A stretch of DNA of 64,000 nucleotides, taken from assembly GCF_001424405.1 (NCBI RefSeq), contig NZ_LMPS01000006.1, positions 62,001 to 126,000 of the forward strand, read 5' to 3'. The notes beneath the pieces were generated by a model. The model was not told the DNA's origin, searched no databases, and worked only from the letters and a program-made list of their open reading frames with translations. This document shows positions 33,257 to 43,155 of the stretch, piece after piece. A program made the translations under genes and the position numbers. The DNA is from Dyadobacter sp. Leaf189. Its GTDB lineage: Bacteria > Bacteroidota > Bacteroidia > Cytophagales > Spirosomataceae. Position 1 is the first letter of the stretch. Each line of letters starts with the position of its first letter.

Positions 33257-35095
33257 CTATAACCAAGGTGTATTCTGGGTCAGGTTCGGGTTGCGGTCGC
33301 GCTCGCCCGGCGGGATGCGGAAGATATAGTTTTGCTGGTAAGTACGCTCAGGGGTATTCTGGAAATACCTTTGCTGATTGGCTCCGTGGGTATCGATACG
33401 CCACAAGCCCTCGGTATAAGGCGCTCCCCAGATACGCTCCTGCGCCCGCCATCTGCGGATATCGAAGCCGCGGTGGCCTTCGCCCAGCAGTTCAATGATG
33501 CGCTCCTGTTCAATGGCCGAGAAGAATGCATCTGCGCTCGCTGTTTTGGCAGCAGTAAGTGCAGGCAGGTTGCCCCTGCGGCGGATTTTGTTAACCAAAG
33601 CAATTGCCTCAGCAGTTGGACCTTTTGTTGCATTGGTTGCCTCCGCGTACATCAGGTATACATCCGCCAGTCGCATTACCGGGAAGTTGTAGTCACCGTC
33701 GCTGCGCCCCTGTCCCGCATAATTACGGAGGAACTTGCGGAATACGTAGCCGGAGTTGCTGCCGTCGGTATTATAGGTAGTGTATTTCACACCGTTGATC
33801 GTAATGGGCTGGTTCCAGGTTTTGTAGATAAACGGTACCCAGCCGGTAGACTTCAACGAGATCATACCCACACTTTGCTCATAATCCCACATAATGGAAG
33901 CTTTCATGCGGTAATCGCGGTTCTTGTAGCTCTGCGGGTTTACTGCCGAGTTTGGCGTAGTTCGTGCAGTCGGATCAGTCGGGTTCATGGGTACCAGTTT
34001 CGGAGCAAAATCACCTGTAACGGTTGATTGGTAACGATCTGCGATTTCATACCTCGGTGCTACCCACAGCTGTGAGCCTTCATGTGAACGACCGGCAAAG
34101 TCGCGCATCAGTTCTTCACCCTGCCCTGTTCCCGTTCCTCCGTGCGTAAAGCCCATGATGATCTCGGGATCATTGTTGGCTGCCGGTGTAAACAGGTAAT
34201 AGTAGTTGGGCAGCTTGTCGGCTTTCCCCAGGGAATCAATATCGCCGGGCTCACCGTTCCGGAAAAGCGCCAGACCGTAGTCATTGATCACAGAATTGAA
34301 ATCAGCTGCGGCTGCAGCATAAGCAGCAGGAGCCAGACTGGCGTCCGATTTGAAAGTGTCAAGTTCCGGCCAGCCGAAACGGTTCCAGCAAGCCCAGTAC
34401 AACTGCAGTTTTCCACGGAATGCAAGAGCCGCAGGCTTTCCGGCACGGCCCGCCCCCGCAGATTTTGCAGGGAGCTTTTCGTAAGCATAAGTGAAATCAG
34501 CCATAATGGAATCTTTCACCTGCGCGATCGGCGTGCGGGTCAGTTTAGATACATCTGCATTTGACTCCGCGATTTTGGTAAAATAAGGCACATCGCCCCA
34601 CATCGAAATTAACCGGAAATAGACCATACCGCGTAGCAGCTTAGCCTCTCCTACGATCGCTTCCAGCTTGGCCACCGACTCCGGCTTGGCAGTTTTCAGC
34701 ATCGCTTCCACATTGGTAATCACGTAATTGGTGCGGTTCACACCTCCGTACAGATACCGGTACATCTTGTCAAAATTGTCGCCGTAGCCGCTTGGGTTGT
34801 AATCGCCGTCGTGGTAAGCATCGCCGAGGCGCAGGTTACCGCTTGTGGCGCTGGTACCGCGTGTACGCACGTACTCACCGTGGCCGTCGAGGTAATAGTC
34901 CCTGTCAAACAGCGGGCGAACAGACGCATAGGCGCCGTTGAGGGCGAAAGTGGCGTCGTCTTCTGTTTTCCAGAATGCATTCGCGGCCAGCTCAGTGGTA
35001 GGATCCTGTTCAAGCAGGTCCTGAACACAGGAGCCCGTACCGAATATGAGCCCCGTAAGGGTTATTGCTGATAATATATGTTTGATACTTTTCAT
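33257..35095 (-). CDS. SusD/RagB-family surface lipoprotein
   Basis: 612 residues with a lipobox GTGSC (Cys23). Typical SusD segments are AANAFWKTEDDATFALNGAYA near 38, VGEAKLLRGMVYFRLISMWGDVPY near 148, YNFPVMRLADVYLMYAEATNA near 480, VNKIRRRG and IEQERIIELLGEGHRGFDIRRW near 543, ending in the NPNLTQN motif. It is longer than the other two SusD proteins here, suggesting a bigger ligand pocket. It starts 11 bases after its SusC partner. Confidence 0.95.
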   Translation of the reverse strand: MKSIKHILSAITLTGLIFGTGSCVQDLLEQDPTTELAANAFWKTEDDATFALNGAYASVRPLFDRDYYLDGHGEYVRTRGTSATSGNLRLGDAYHDGDYNPSGYGDNFDKMYRYLYGGVNRTNYVITNVEAMLKTAKPESVAKLEAIVGEAKLLRGMVYFRLISMWGDVPYFTKIAESNADVSKLTRTPIAQVKDSIMADFTYAYEKLPAKSAGAGRAGKPAALAFRGKLQLYWACWNRFGWPELDTFKSDASLAPAAYAAAAADFNSVINDYGLALFRNGEPGDIDSLGKADKLPNYYYLFTPAANNDPEIIMGFTHGGTGTGQGEELMRDFAGRSHEGSQLWVAPRYEIADRYQSTVTGDFAPKLVPMNPTDPTARTTPNSAVNPQSYKNRDYRMKASIMWDYEQSVGMISLKSTGWVPFIYKTWNQPITINGVKYTTYNTDGSNSGYVFRKFLRNYAGQGRSDGDYNFPVMRLADVYLMYAEATNATKGPTAEAIALVNKIRRRGNLPALTAAKTASADAFFSAIEQERIIELLGEGHRGFDIRRWRAQERIWGAPYTEGLWRIDTHGANQQRYFQNTPERTYQQNYIFRIPPGERDRNPNLTQNTPWL

Positions 35096-35106
35096 TGTAA
35101 TGGCTT

Positions 35107-38100
35107 TTATATTCCTATGTTGATACCAACTGAATAGGATTTGTTCAAAGGATAGGCATCGCTTCTGTTCCCGGCTTTCTCAGGATCAAGACCACGGAAC
35201 TTCGTGATTGTAGCCAGGTTTTCAGTTGAAGCAAAAACGCGGAAGTTACTGATACCAAGCTTTTTGGTCAGCGTGATCGGCAGGTTGTAGCCCAGCTGGA
35301 TGTTTTTCACACGCAGGTACGACAGGTTGTCAAGCCAGAAAGTAGTTTCCTCCCGGTTGGCATTACCGCTGAGCCGTGGCCAGGCGCCGTCGCGGTTCTC
35401 GACAGACCATGGGTTATCCCAGTGTCCGGGCGTAGAAGCGTACCGCTGCGCACCGAAGTTTACGTTGTTGTAGATGTTGATCCAGTAGTCTTTTCTGCCC
35501 GCTGCTCCCTGCAAAAGGAAAGTAAGGTCAAACCCGCGCCACGAAACGTTACCATTCAATGCAAAGTTGGTGGTTGGGCGGTCACGCTGCACCTTCGGGA
35601 ACGCTACCTTGTCTTCATCCGAGATCCTGCCGTCCCCATTGGTATCTTTCCGGAGGATATCTCCCGGCGACGCGCCTTGCGGCGTTGCATTGTACACGTC
35701 CTGCCAGGTTTGCGCAATGCCCTGATCCTGGTAAGTGTACAAATAATGGTAAGGCATGTTCAGGAATGTGTAGCCTCTTGGCAAGAACTCATTCCACGAT
35801 TCAAGGTTCGTACGGTTGTAGGATGCATTCACAGCCACTGTATAATTGACAGCACCTTTGCGGTCACGCCAGGTGAAGTTTCCTTCGATACCTCTGTTAC
35901 GCAGGTTTCCGATGTTCTTGCGCGGCGCGTCGTAAGCACCTGTAAGCAGGATCGACATTTCTGACGGACGGTTCATGCCCGTGGTCAGACGATCGTAGTA
36001 ATCGATTTCAGCAGTAAGGCGGTTGTTCAGGAAGCCCAGGTCGAGACCAAGGTTGAATACTTTCGTAGTTTCCCAGGACAGATCTTTGTTCACCAGTTTG
36101 CGGTTAACAAAACCTTTCACAATTTGGCCATTGACCATATAATTGCTCGCTCCCAGCGTCGACTGCTGCTCAAACCGGCCTACCCCGCTGTTATTTCCAA
36201 GACTTCCGTAAGATGCGCGGATCTTTCCGTTAGTAAGAAAACTGCTGGTATACTGGTTGATAAAAGCCTCCTCGCTAAACCGCCAGCCCAATGCAGCCGA
36301 TGGAAAAAAGCCGAACTGACTGCCAGGAAGGAACCTGGAAGAACCGTCTGAGCGGAAGTTCACTTCAAGCAGGTACTTGTCGAATGCAGCATAGTTGACC
36401 CGGCCAATGTAAGACCGCAAACCTTCCGTAGAAGAGTTACCGCCTGTTGACTGGATATCCGTCAAAGCCGCATCCACTTCGTGTAAAGAAGGGTGCAGCC
36501 TGTCGTTACGAGAGGTAGCCTGGTAGCGATCGTACCAGTATTCTTCGCTGTACACAAACATTGCCCCGATCTCATGGTTCTTGGCAATCGTAGTATTGTA
36601 GTTCAAACGGCCATTAAGCAAGGTTTTATAACCTGTATTGGTGAAATTACCTACGCCCGCATTAGGTCCTACATACACGCGGCTGCCAAACGAATTCGTC
36701 TGGAAATTGTACGATTGATTAGGCATCGCTGCATTCCAGCGGAACTGGTTGAAGTAGTTGAGTGCATAATCCAGGCGCGCAGTCAAGCCTTTGATCGGCG
36801 TCCAGTCGATGTACATGTTCGCATTGGCTTCCTGGCGGTTCTGCCTGTTCAGCTGGTTTACGTACAGCGTGTAAGGGTTATATGCCTGAGGATCTTCATT
36901 GTACGCCATTACACCACCAAAGTAACCGGTAGTAGGATCATAAGGCAGGATACCCGGAATGGCGAACTGCATGTCAAACCCTGCTGTGTTGGAAGCATCA
37001 TCGTCTGTGAACCCGTCTTCCAGCGCGTAGGTCATGTTAGACCAGTTACCCGTGAATTTTACACCCGTATTGATGTTCTTACGGATCTTGTAATCGTAGT
37101 TGAAGCGCGCATTGTAGCGTTTGAAATCATTGTTGATCTGCAAACCCTTCTCGTTCATCAAACCAACTGAAATAAAGAAGTTGGACTTGTCGCCGCCGCC
37201 GGAAGCAGACAGGTTGTAGTTCTGCACAGAACCGGTCCGCATGATCACATCCCACCAGTCGGTGTTCGGATAAGCCACGGGATCAATCATCCCCAGCGCC
37301 ATCCATTGATCAATGGTACCGTCCTTAAAGTTGAAGTTCTGACGCAAGGTATTCACAGCCGCTGCACGCTGGTGAAGCGTGAGTGTACGTGGATAATCAG
37401 CGAGGAAATCGTAGGCACGCGTGGGTGACTGAAAGCCGTAGTTACCCGAGAAATTGATCGTCGCTTTTTCCTGTCCTTTACCCGATTTTGTTGTGATCAG
37501 GATAACGCCGTTTGCAGCACGCGAACCGTAAACAGAGGATGAAGTAGCGTCTTTCAGAATAGATACCGATTCGATATCATTCATATTCAACCGGTTAATG
37601 TCCACATCGGGCATTCCGTCCACTACTACGAGCGGGCTCGCATTGTTGACCGTACCCAACCCGCGGATTACCAGGGAAGCGTTGTTCCGGCCTGCCATTC
37701 CAGAGTTCTGGTTTACTGCAAGTCCCGGTACCAAACCTTGTAAACCGGACGAAACGTTGCTGAGCGAGCGGTTGGTGATCTTATCGTCGATCTGGATCGC
37801 AGATACCGCCCCTGTCACATTCACTTTTTTCTGCGTTCCGTAACCTACCACAACTACCTCATCGAGCGACTTGTCTTCCGGCGCCAGCTGAATGCTGATC
37901 GCAGTACGGTTGTCTACCGTCGCTTCCTGAGATACGTACCCGATAAAGCTGAATGTAAGCACTGAGGATGCGCCTGCAACAGTAATCGTGTAGTCACCGT
38001 CGGGATTGGTGGTGGTACCATTGGAAGTTCCTTTTTCAATCACATTCACGCCCGGCAATCCAGCGCCTTTTTCGTCTGTCACCTTGCCGGTAATCGTGAC

Positions 38101-38232
38101 AGCTGCCTTCACTTCATGCCTGACTCTGGTCAGGGTGCCACTTCTTGCCTCGATCTGAAAGCCGGGAAGCAGCCAGATACCTGACAGTACCGCAAGACTT
38201 CCCCACCGAATGCACGTAGAGGATTTTTTCAT
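35107..38232 (-). CDS. SusC/RagA-type TonB receptor (leftward PUL operon)
   Basis: 1041 residues. Signal peptide, then carboxypeptidase-regulatory-like domain (ITGKVTDEKGAGLPGVNV near 47), junction SLDEVVVVGYGTQKK near 128, plug with LVVVDGMPDVDINRLN and SSSVYGSRAANGVILITTKSG, then a barrel ending YSVGINIGI. No STN domain, so no direct sigma-factor signalling. First gene of the leftward operon; it shares a 282-base control region with the divergent SusC at 38515. The pair with the SusD at 33257 should import large oligosaccharides made at the cell surface. Confidence 0.96.
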   Translation of the reverse strand: MKKSSTCIRWGSLAVLSGIWLLPGFQIEARSGTLTRVRHEVKAAVTITGKVTDEKGAGLPGVNVIEKGTSNGTTTNPDGDYTITVAGASSVLTFSFIGYVSQEATVDNRTAISIQLAPEDKSLDEVVVVGYGTQKKVNVTGAVSAIQIDDKITNRSLSNVSSGLQGLVPGLAVNQNSGMAGRNNASLVIRGLGTVNNASPLVVVDGMPDVDINRLNMNDIESVSILKDATSSSVYGSRAANGVILITTKSGKGQEKATINFSGNYGFQSPTRAYDFLADYPRTLTLHQRAAAVNTLRQNFNFKDGTIDQWMALGMIDPVAYPNTDWWDVIMRTGSVQNYNLSASGGGDKSNFFISVGLMNEKGLQINNDFKRYNARFNYDYKIRKNINTGVKFTGNWSNMTYALEDGFTDDDASNTAGFDMQFAIPGILPYDPTTGYFGGVMAYNEDPQAYNPYTLYVNQLNRQNRQEANANMYIDWTPIKGLTARLDYALNYFNQFRWNAAMPNQSYNFQTNSFGSRVYVGPNAGVGNFTNTGYKTLLNGRLNYNTTIAKNHEIGAMFVYSEEYWYDRYQATSRNDRLHPSLHEVDAALTDIQSTGGNSSTEGLRSYIGRVNYAAFDKYLLEVNFRSDGSSRFLPGSQFGFFPSAALGWRFSEEAFINQYTSSFLTNGKIRASYGSLGNNSGVGRFEQQSTLGASNYMVNGQIVKGFVNRKLVNKDLSWETTKVFNLGLDLGFLNNRLTAEIDYYDRLTTGMNRPSEMSILLTGAYDAPRKNIGNLRNRGIEGNFTWRDRKGAVNYTVAVNASYNRTNLESWNEFLPRGYTFLNMPYHYLYTYQDQGIAQTWQDVYNATPQGASPGDILRKDTNGDGRISDEDKVAFPKVQRDRPTTNFALNGNVSWRGFDLTFLLQGAAGRKDYWINIYNNVNFGAQRYASTPGHWDNPWSVENRDGAWPRLSGNANREETTFWLDNLSYLRVKNIQLGYNLPITLTKKLGISNFRVFASTENLATITKFRGLDPEKAGNRSDAYPLNKSYSVGINIGI

Positions 38233-38406
38233 AAGGGTTTTTTTGGTTTAGAGATACACTATGTACCCCACAGTGACGTCAATCAGAAAAAAGCACCCTT
38301 ACTATTTTTCAAGTTTTTATTAAAATTGTTTTATAGCTAAAAAGAGTGGGAAATAGCAGACTTCATCATACCATAATAAACTTACTCTGGACTGCACCAA
38401 GCTACA

Positions 38407-38438
38407 TTTGTGATTTTGCATCAAAGTTCTTTATTTTG
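38407..38438 (+). promoter_or_regulatory. Promoter candidate for the rightward PUL operon
   Basis: TTTG (38407-38410), a 20-base spacer and TTATTTTG (38431-38438, 7 of 8 to TAnnTTTG) predict a start near 38444, giving a leader of about 70 bases to the SusC ATG at 38515. The region 38233-38514 otherwise holds no ORF. No clear promoter for the leftward SusC was found. Confidence 0.4.
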
Positions 38439-38514
38439 CCTATCAACTTAATAGAGTACTGCCATTAACCACCAGTCGCAGCTATTCTGACTATTTTTTT
38501 ACTCACCCAAACAA

Positions 38515-41500
38515 ATGGTTACAAAACTACCATCAACCGGGATCGGCAGATCCCGTTGGGCAGTATTGCTGGTGGCAATCATGTCCTCTCTCGGCGCAAG
38601 CGCCCAAACATTCACCATTAAAGGTAAAGTCACCTCCCCCACTGACCAGTCCGGCGCACCGGGGATCAATGTGATTTTGAAGAATTCAACCAGCGGCACT
38701 ACTACGAATGCCAGTGGCCTGTACGAGATCCAGGCGCCTGAGAGCGGCGTACTGGTATTCTCCGGTATTGGATACCGGTCCAGCGAGATTCCTGTGAATG
38801 GTCGCTCCACGATCGATGTGTCGCTCGAAGTGGATACCCGGCAGCTCAATGAAATCGTGGTTGTAGGCTACGGTACGCAGAAAAAGAGCGACGTGACCGG
38901 CGCGGTAGGTTCGGTCAAAATGGACCGGGAAATTACCAGCAGGGCCATTGTGGAACTTGGACAGGCTTTGTACGGGAAAATCCCGGGTGTCCAGGTTTTG
39001 TCCAGCAACGGCCGGCCGGGCACTTCTTCCACGATCCAGATCAGGGGAATTAATTCGGTCTCGGCCAGCAGCTCACCGCTGATTGTGATCGACGGAATGC
39101 CGATCCCCAACTACGATCTGAACCTGCTCAGTGCGGGCGATATTGAATCGATGGAAGTATTGAAAGACGCTTCTTCTGCGGCCATTTACGGATCGCGCGG
39201 CGCAAATGGGGTAATTCTGATATCGACCAAAAGCGGCAAAGAAGGCAGGACAAAGTTTAATGTAAACTATTCGTACGGTATCCAGAAAGTGATTGACCGC
39301 ATTGCTGTCATGAACTCCCGTGAATATGCACAGGCTTCCATTGACGCGGCGCAAAATGGCTGGATCGAAAGCGGCGGAGACCCCGCTGCCCCCAACACGA
39401 TCGAAGCCCGGAAACAATATAAGTACACCTGGCCCACTGCATTTGATCATCCTGAAAACCTCGAAGATACGGACTGGCAGGATGTCGTTTTCAGGACGGC
39501 GCCCATGCAGAAGATCGAGCTGAATGCAAGCGGCGGGAATGCCAAAACGAACTTCATCGTTTCCGCAGGCTATGTGAAACAAAAGGGTATTGTGATCACT
39601 TCCGATTACAAAAAGTACACGTTTAACATCAAAGCCAATTCACAGATCAAAAAGTGGCTGCAAGTGGGCGGTATGCTGAATGTGGCTTACGACCACGAGA
39701 ATGAGCCTTTCAACCGGACTGTGGAATGGGCAGTGCAGTACCCGACCATTTACCCGGTTTACGGGAACAACGGGTACCTTGGCGCGCCTGCCAATACGCC
39801 CGGCTTTGAGAAGTTCGACGCGATTTTGTTCCGTCCTAAAAACGGCCACCCGCTTTATGAGATCACGGACGATATTCAGCACAGGCAGTTCAATAACCTC
39901 GGAAATGTATTCGCGCAGATCGATTTTCTGCCCGGTTTGCGTTTCAGATCATCGCTCAATTTCTTCTATAACCGGATTGACAACAACAATTACCAGGCTG
40001 TTGACCATAACCTCGGACCTACCTACTATACCGAAGGGATTATGACCGTGAACCAGTCGCGCACCGTCAACTATACCTCGCAAAACCTGCTTACCTACGA
40101 CAAAACGTTCAAGGAACACGCCTTTTCTGCGCTTGCCGGAATGGAGTACAACAACAATGAATATTACTACACCAACCAGGAGCGGCGGGGCTACGACAAC
40201 GATCTGATCAAGGCGCTGAGTGCCGGAAAGACCGTTTTTCAGGCAGAAGATGATAAAAACAGGAGTATCCTGATCTCCTATTTTTCACGCCTGAACTATA
40301 CCTTCAAAGGCAGGTACCTGCTCTCCGCGAGCATCCGGCGCGACGGTTCCTCGCGCTTTGGCCCGAACAACAAATGGGGCGTGTTCCCGTCTGTTTCCGG
40401 CGGCTGGATTGTATCGGACGAAGGTTTTCTGAGCTCTGTCAAAGCATTGAACAACCTGAAACTCCGCGCGAGCTACGGATTCACCGGCAACGACCGTTTT
40501 GCAGATTACAAATGGATCGGCGCCATGTCGCAGGGCAGAGTGGCTTTTGGCAATAACCTGGGTACTACTTACTACCCGGGCAGCATTACCAACCCTGACC
40601 TGGAATGGGAACGCACGCAGCAATTCAATGCGGGACTTGATCTTGGCCTGTTCAGCAACCGGATCGTGCTGGAAGCGGATTACTACATCTCCAAGTCGGA
40701 CGGGCTGCTGCTGGATGTGCCGGTGCCCATCGTATCCGGTTTCAACAGTGTTTTCAAAAACATCGGCAAACTCCAGAACAAGGGCCTCGAACTCAATTTA
40801 ACGACACATAACCTCAAAGGCGCACTCGGGTGGACCTCCCAGCTGAACTTCTCGCGCAACCGAAACAAGGTACTTGCACTGGGCAAAGACAATGCGCCGA
40901 TGATTTACCAGCCGGGTTTTGGAATGGAGTCGATCAACCAGGTTGGCCAGCCGATTTTCAGCTTTTACGGTTATCAATACGACGGCGTGTACATGAACCA
41001 GTCGCAGATTGATGCCGACGCGTCGCATTACGCATCTGCCAAGCCTGGCGACGGACGGTATGTGGATATCAATGGCGACGGTGTGCTGAATGCAAAAGAC
41101 CGGACGATCATCGGCAATTATGCGCCGGACTTCATCTGGGGTTTTACCAATAACCTGACCTACAAAGGCTTTGACCTCAGCGTGCTGATCCAGGGCGTAC
41201 AGGGCAGCGATGTGTACGATAATAATATTCACCGCTCGATGCTGTACCATGAAGGCAGGAACTACTATAAAGAAATGACAAACCGCTGGCGATCGGAACA
41301 GGAGCCGGGCGATGGGTACCATTATAAATTGACGGTGGACCTGGACGGATACGAGAAAACGGCTTCGAGTTACTGGATCGTGGACGGTTCTTATTTCCGG
41401 GTTAAAAGCCTGACTGCGGGTTACACGTTCCCATCTGCGCTTCTTTCCAAGCTGAACCTGGAATCACTTCGGGTTTATGTGAATGGACAAAATCTTTTCA

Positions 41501-41634
41501 CACACAAAAACGCGCCGATTTTTGATCCCGAGAACTTCAATGGCAGCGCGACGAGCGCCACTGCACGCGGCGTAACGCATTCTCCGTATCCGTCGGCGAA
41601 GGTTTACACATTCGGCGTCAACATTGGTTTTTAA
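38515..41634 (+). CDS. SusC/RagA-type TonB receptor (rightward PUL operon)
   Basis: 1039 residues with a signal peptide ending ASAQ. Carboxypeptidase-regulatory-like domain (FTIKGKVTSP at 32 on), junction QLNEIVVVGYGTQKK near 112, plug with LIVIDGMPIPNYDLNLLSAGD and SSAAIYGSRGANGVILISTKSG, barrel ending YTFGVNIGF. No STN domain. It is clearly a different receptor from the divergent SusC, so the locus has two import ports, perhaps for differently sulfated or differently sized fragments. SusD follows after 18 bases. Confidence 0.96.
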   Translation: MVTKLPSTGIGRSRWAVLLVAIMSSLGASAQTFTIKGKVTSPTDQSGAPGINVILKNSTSGTTTNASGLYEIQAPESGVLVFSGIGYRSSEIPVNGRSTIDVSLEVDTRQLNEIVVVGYGTQKKSDVTGAVGSVKMDREITSRAIVELGQALYGKIPGVQVLSSNGRPGTSSTIQIRGINSVSASSSPLIVIDGMPIPNYDLNLLSAGDIESMEVLKDASSAAIYGSRGANGVILISTKSGKEGRTKFNVNYSYGIQKVIDRIAVMNSREYAQASIDAAQNGWIESGGDPAAPNTIEARKQYKYTWPTAFDHPENLEDTDWQDVVFRTAPMQKIELNASGGNAKTNFIVSAGYVKQKGIVITSDYKKYTFNIKANSQIKKWLQVGGMLNVAYDHENEPFNRTVEWAVQYPTIYPVYGNNGYLGAPANTPGFEKFDAILFRPKNGHPLYEITDDIQHRQFNNLGNVFAQIDFLPGLRFRSSLNFFYNRIDNNNYQAVDHNLGPTYYTEGIMTVNQSRTVNYTSQNLLTYDKTFKEHAFSALAGMEYNNNEYYYTNQERRGYDNDLIKALSAGKTVFQAEDDKNRSILISYFSRLNYTFKGRYLLSASIRRDGSSRFGPNNKWGVFPSVSGGWIVSDEGFLSSVKALNNLKLRASYGFTGNDRFADYKWIGAMSQGRVAFGNNLGTTYYPGSITNPDLEWERTQQFNAGLDLGLFSNRIVLEADYYISKSDGLLLDVPVPIVSGFNSVFKNIGKLQNKGLELNLTTHNLKGALGWTSQLNFSRNRNKVLALGKDNAPMIYQPGFGMESINQVGQPIFSFYGYQYDGVYMNQSQIDADASHYASAKPGDGRYVDINGDGVLNAKDRTIIGNYAPDFIWGFTNNLTYKGFDLSVLIQGVQGSDVYDNNIHRSMLYHEGRNYYKEMTNRWRSEQEPGDGYHYKLTVDLDGYEKTASSYWIVDGSYFRVKSLTAGYTFPSALLSKLNLESLRVYVNGQNLFTHKNAPIFDPENFNGSATSATARGVTHSPYPSAKVYTFGVNIGF

Positions 41635-41652
41635 CCCAAATCCACCAACAAC

Positions 41653-43110
41653 ATGAAGCTTTTTAAACAACCTATATATTACCTCCTGGCAGCGTTCTCT
41701 GTGGTTTCGTGCAGCGAAAGCGAGCTGGACCAATATCCTGAAACGCGGCTTTCGGAAGGAAGCTTTTACACGACCGAGGCGCAGATCGTGCAGGCTGTGA
41801 ACGATGTGTACCGGCAGCTGAACCGCACTTATGCAGCCAGCGGACTGGTGGATCTGTACGGTGAGCTTTACTCGGACAATACCTATATCGAATTTTCGGG
41901 CGGCGCGACCACATTTGAGGATGATATCAAAGCGTTCAGGATCCAGCCTAACAATGGGTTGATCCAGACTGCGTGGAACAACAGCTACAACTCGATTTAC
42001 ATCTGCAACAATGCGATCGGACAGCTTGAAAAAACGACGGTGCAATTTACCAATCCCGCATTGAACGACCGGCTGAAAGCGGAGGCTACATTCATTCGCG
42101 CGCTGATTTATTTCAATATGGTGCGGGTTTGGGGCGATATTCCCATGCCACTGAAAGTGGTGAGCGCCGATGAAAGCTACACGTACCTGCGTGAGAAAAA
42201 GGAAACGATCTACCAGCAGATCATCGCCGACCTGAAAGCCAGTAAAGCTGCATTGCCAGCAAAATACACGGGTGCAGATGTGGGCAGGGTAACCAGATAT
42301 GCCGCCGCCGCTATTCTCGCGAAGGTATACCTTACCATTGGCGATAAAACCAATGCAGCGAAGGAACTGAAAGAGATCATCGACAGCAATGCCTATTCGC
42401 TCGATGCCAATCAGGATGGAAAGGTGAATAGTGCCGACTATGCATTCAACTTTGCGCCGGGCACCAAAAATTCAAAGGAATCGATCCTGGAATTGCAGTT
42501 TCTGGCGGGACAGAATGCCGTGAACAGCAATTACCAGCAAACTTATACGCCTTACCACTGGGCTTTTCACCTGCCGGGCAGCAACGAAACCTTCCGCGGC
42601 AGCGGGTTGAACAGTCCCACACCGGACCTGACGAATGAATTTGAAACAGCAGATTCGGTTCGCAGGAATGTGTCGGTATATCCCGGGTATGTGAATCTCG
42701 AAACGGGCGCATTTGTCAAATATCCTTTTACCCAAAAATACTACGATCCTAACTGGCGCTATCCCGGCCAGAATGTGGAGATCGTGCGGTATGCGGACAT
42801 TCTGCTCTCCTACTCCGAAGCCACGGGCGACGCTTCTTACCTCAATCAGGTACGTGAGCGCTCGGGGCTGCCAGGTTATGGAAAAACGGGCTACCCTACC
42901 AAATATTCCACGCTTTCACTCGCCATTGAACATGAGAGAAGGACCGAATTATGCTTTGAATTTCACCGGTTTTTTGATCTGGTTCGAACGGGCCGTGCGG
43001 TGGAAGTTTTGAAGGCAAAAGGTTTTAATATAGCCGAAAGCAAGTTGCTGTTCCCGATCCCGCAAAGCGCCATTGATGTGAATCCGGGATTGACGCAGAA
43101 CAACTATTAA
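41653..43110 (+). CDS. SusD/RagB-family surface lipoprotein
   Basis: 485 residues, lipobox VVSC (Cys20). SusD signatures: TEAQIVQAVNDVYRQLNRTY near 46, AEATFIRALIYFNMVRVWGDIP near 143, RYADILLSYSEATGDA near 379, LNQVRERSGL, IEHERRTELCFEFHRFFDLVRTGRA near 420 and VNPGLTQNNY at the end. Partner of the SusC 18 bases upstream and first of the genes leading into the sulfatases. Confidence 0.95.
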   Translation: MKLFKQPIYYLLAAFSVVSCSESELDQYPETRLSEGSFYTTEAQIVQAVNDVYRQLNRTYAASGLVDLYGELYSDNTYIEFSGGATTFEDDIKAFRIQPNNGLIQTAWNNSYNSIYICNNAIGQLEKTTVQFTNPALNDRLKAEATFIRALIYFNMVRVWGDIPMPLKVVSADESYTYLREKKETIYQQIIADLKASKAALPAKYTGADVGRVTRYAAAAILAKVYLTIGDKTNAAKELKEIIDSNAYSLDANQDGKVNSADYAFNFAPGTKNSKESILELQFLAGQNAVNSNYQQTYTPYHWAFHLPGSNETFRGSGLNSPTPDLTNEFETADSVRRNVSVYPGYVNLETGAFVKYPFTQKYYDPNWRYPGQNVEIVRYADILLSYSEATGDASYLNQVRERSGLPGYGKTGYPTKYSTLSLAIEHERRTELCFEFHRFFDLVRTGRAVEVLKAKGFNIAESKLLFPIPQSAIDVNPGLTQNNY

Positions 43111-43155
43111 CCCAGCAGTCTTCATCCGTTTTCAGGTTTTAAACTGATCATTACA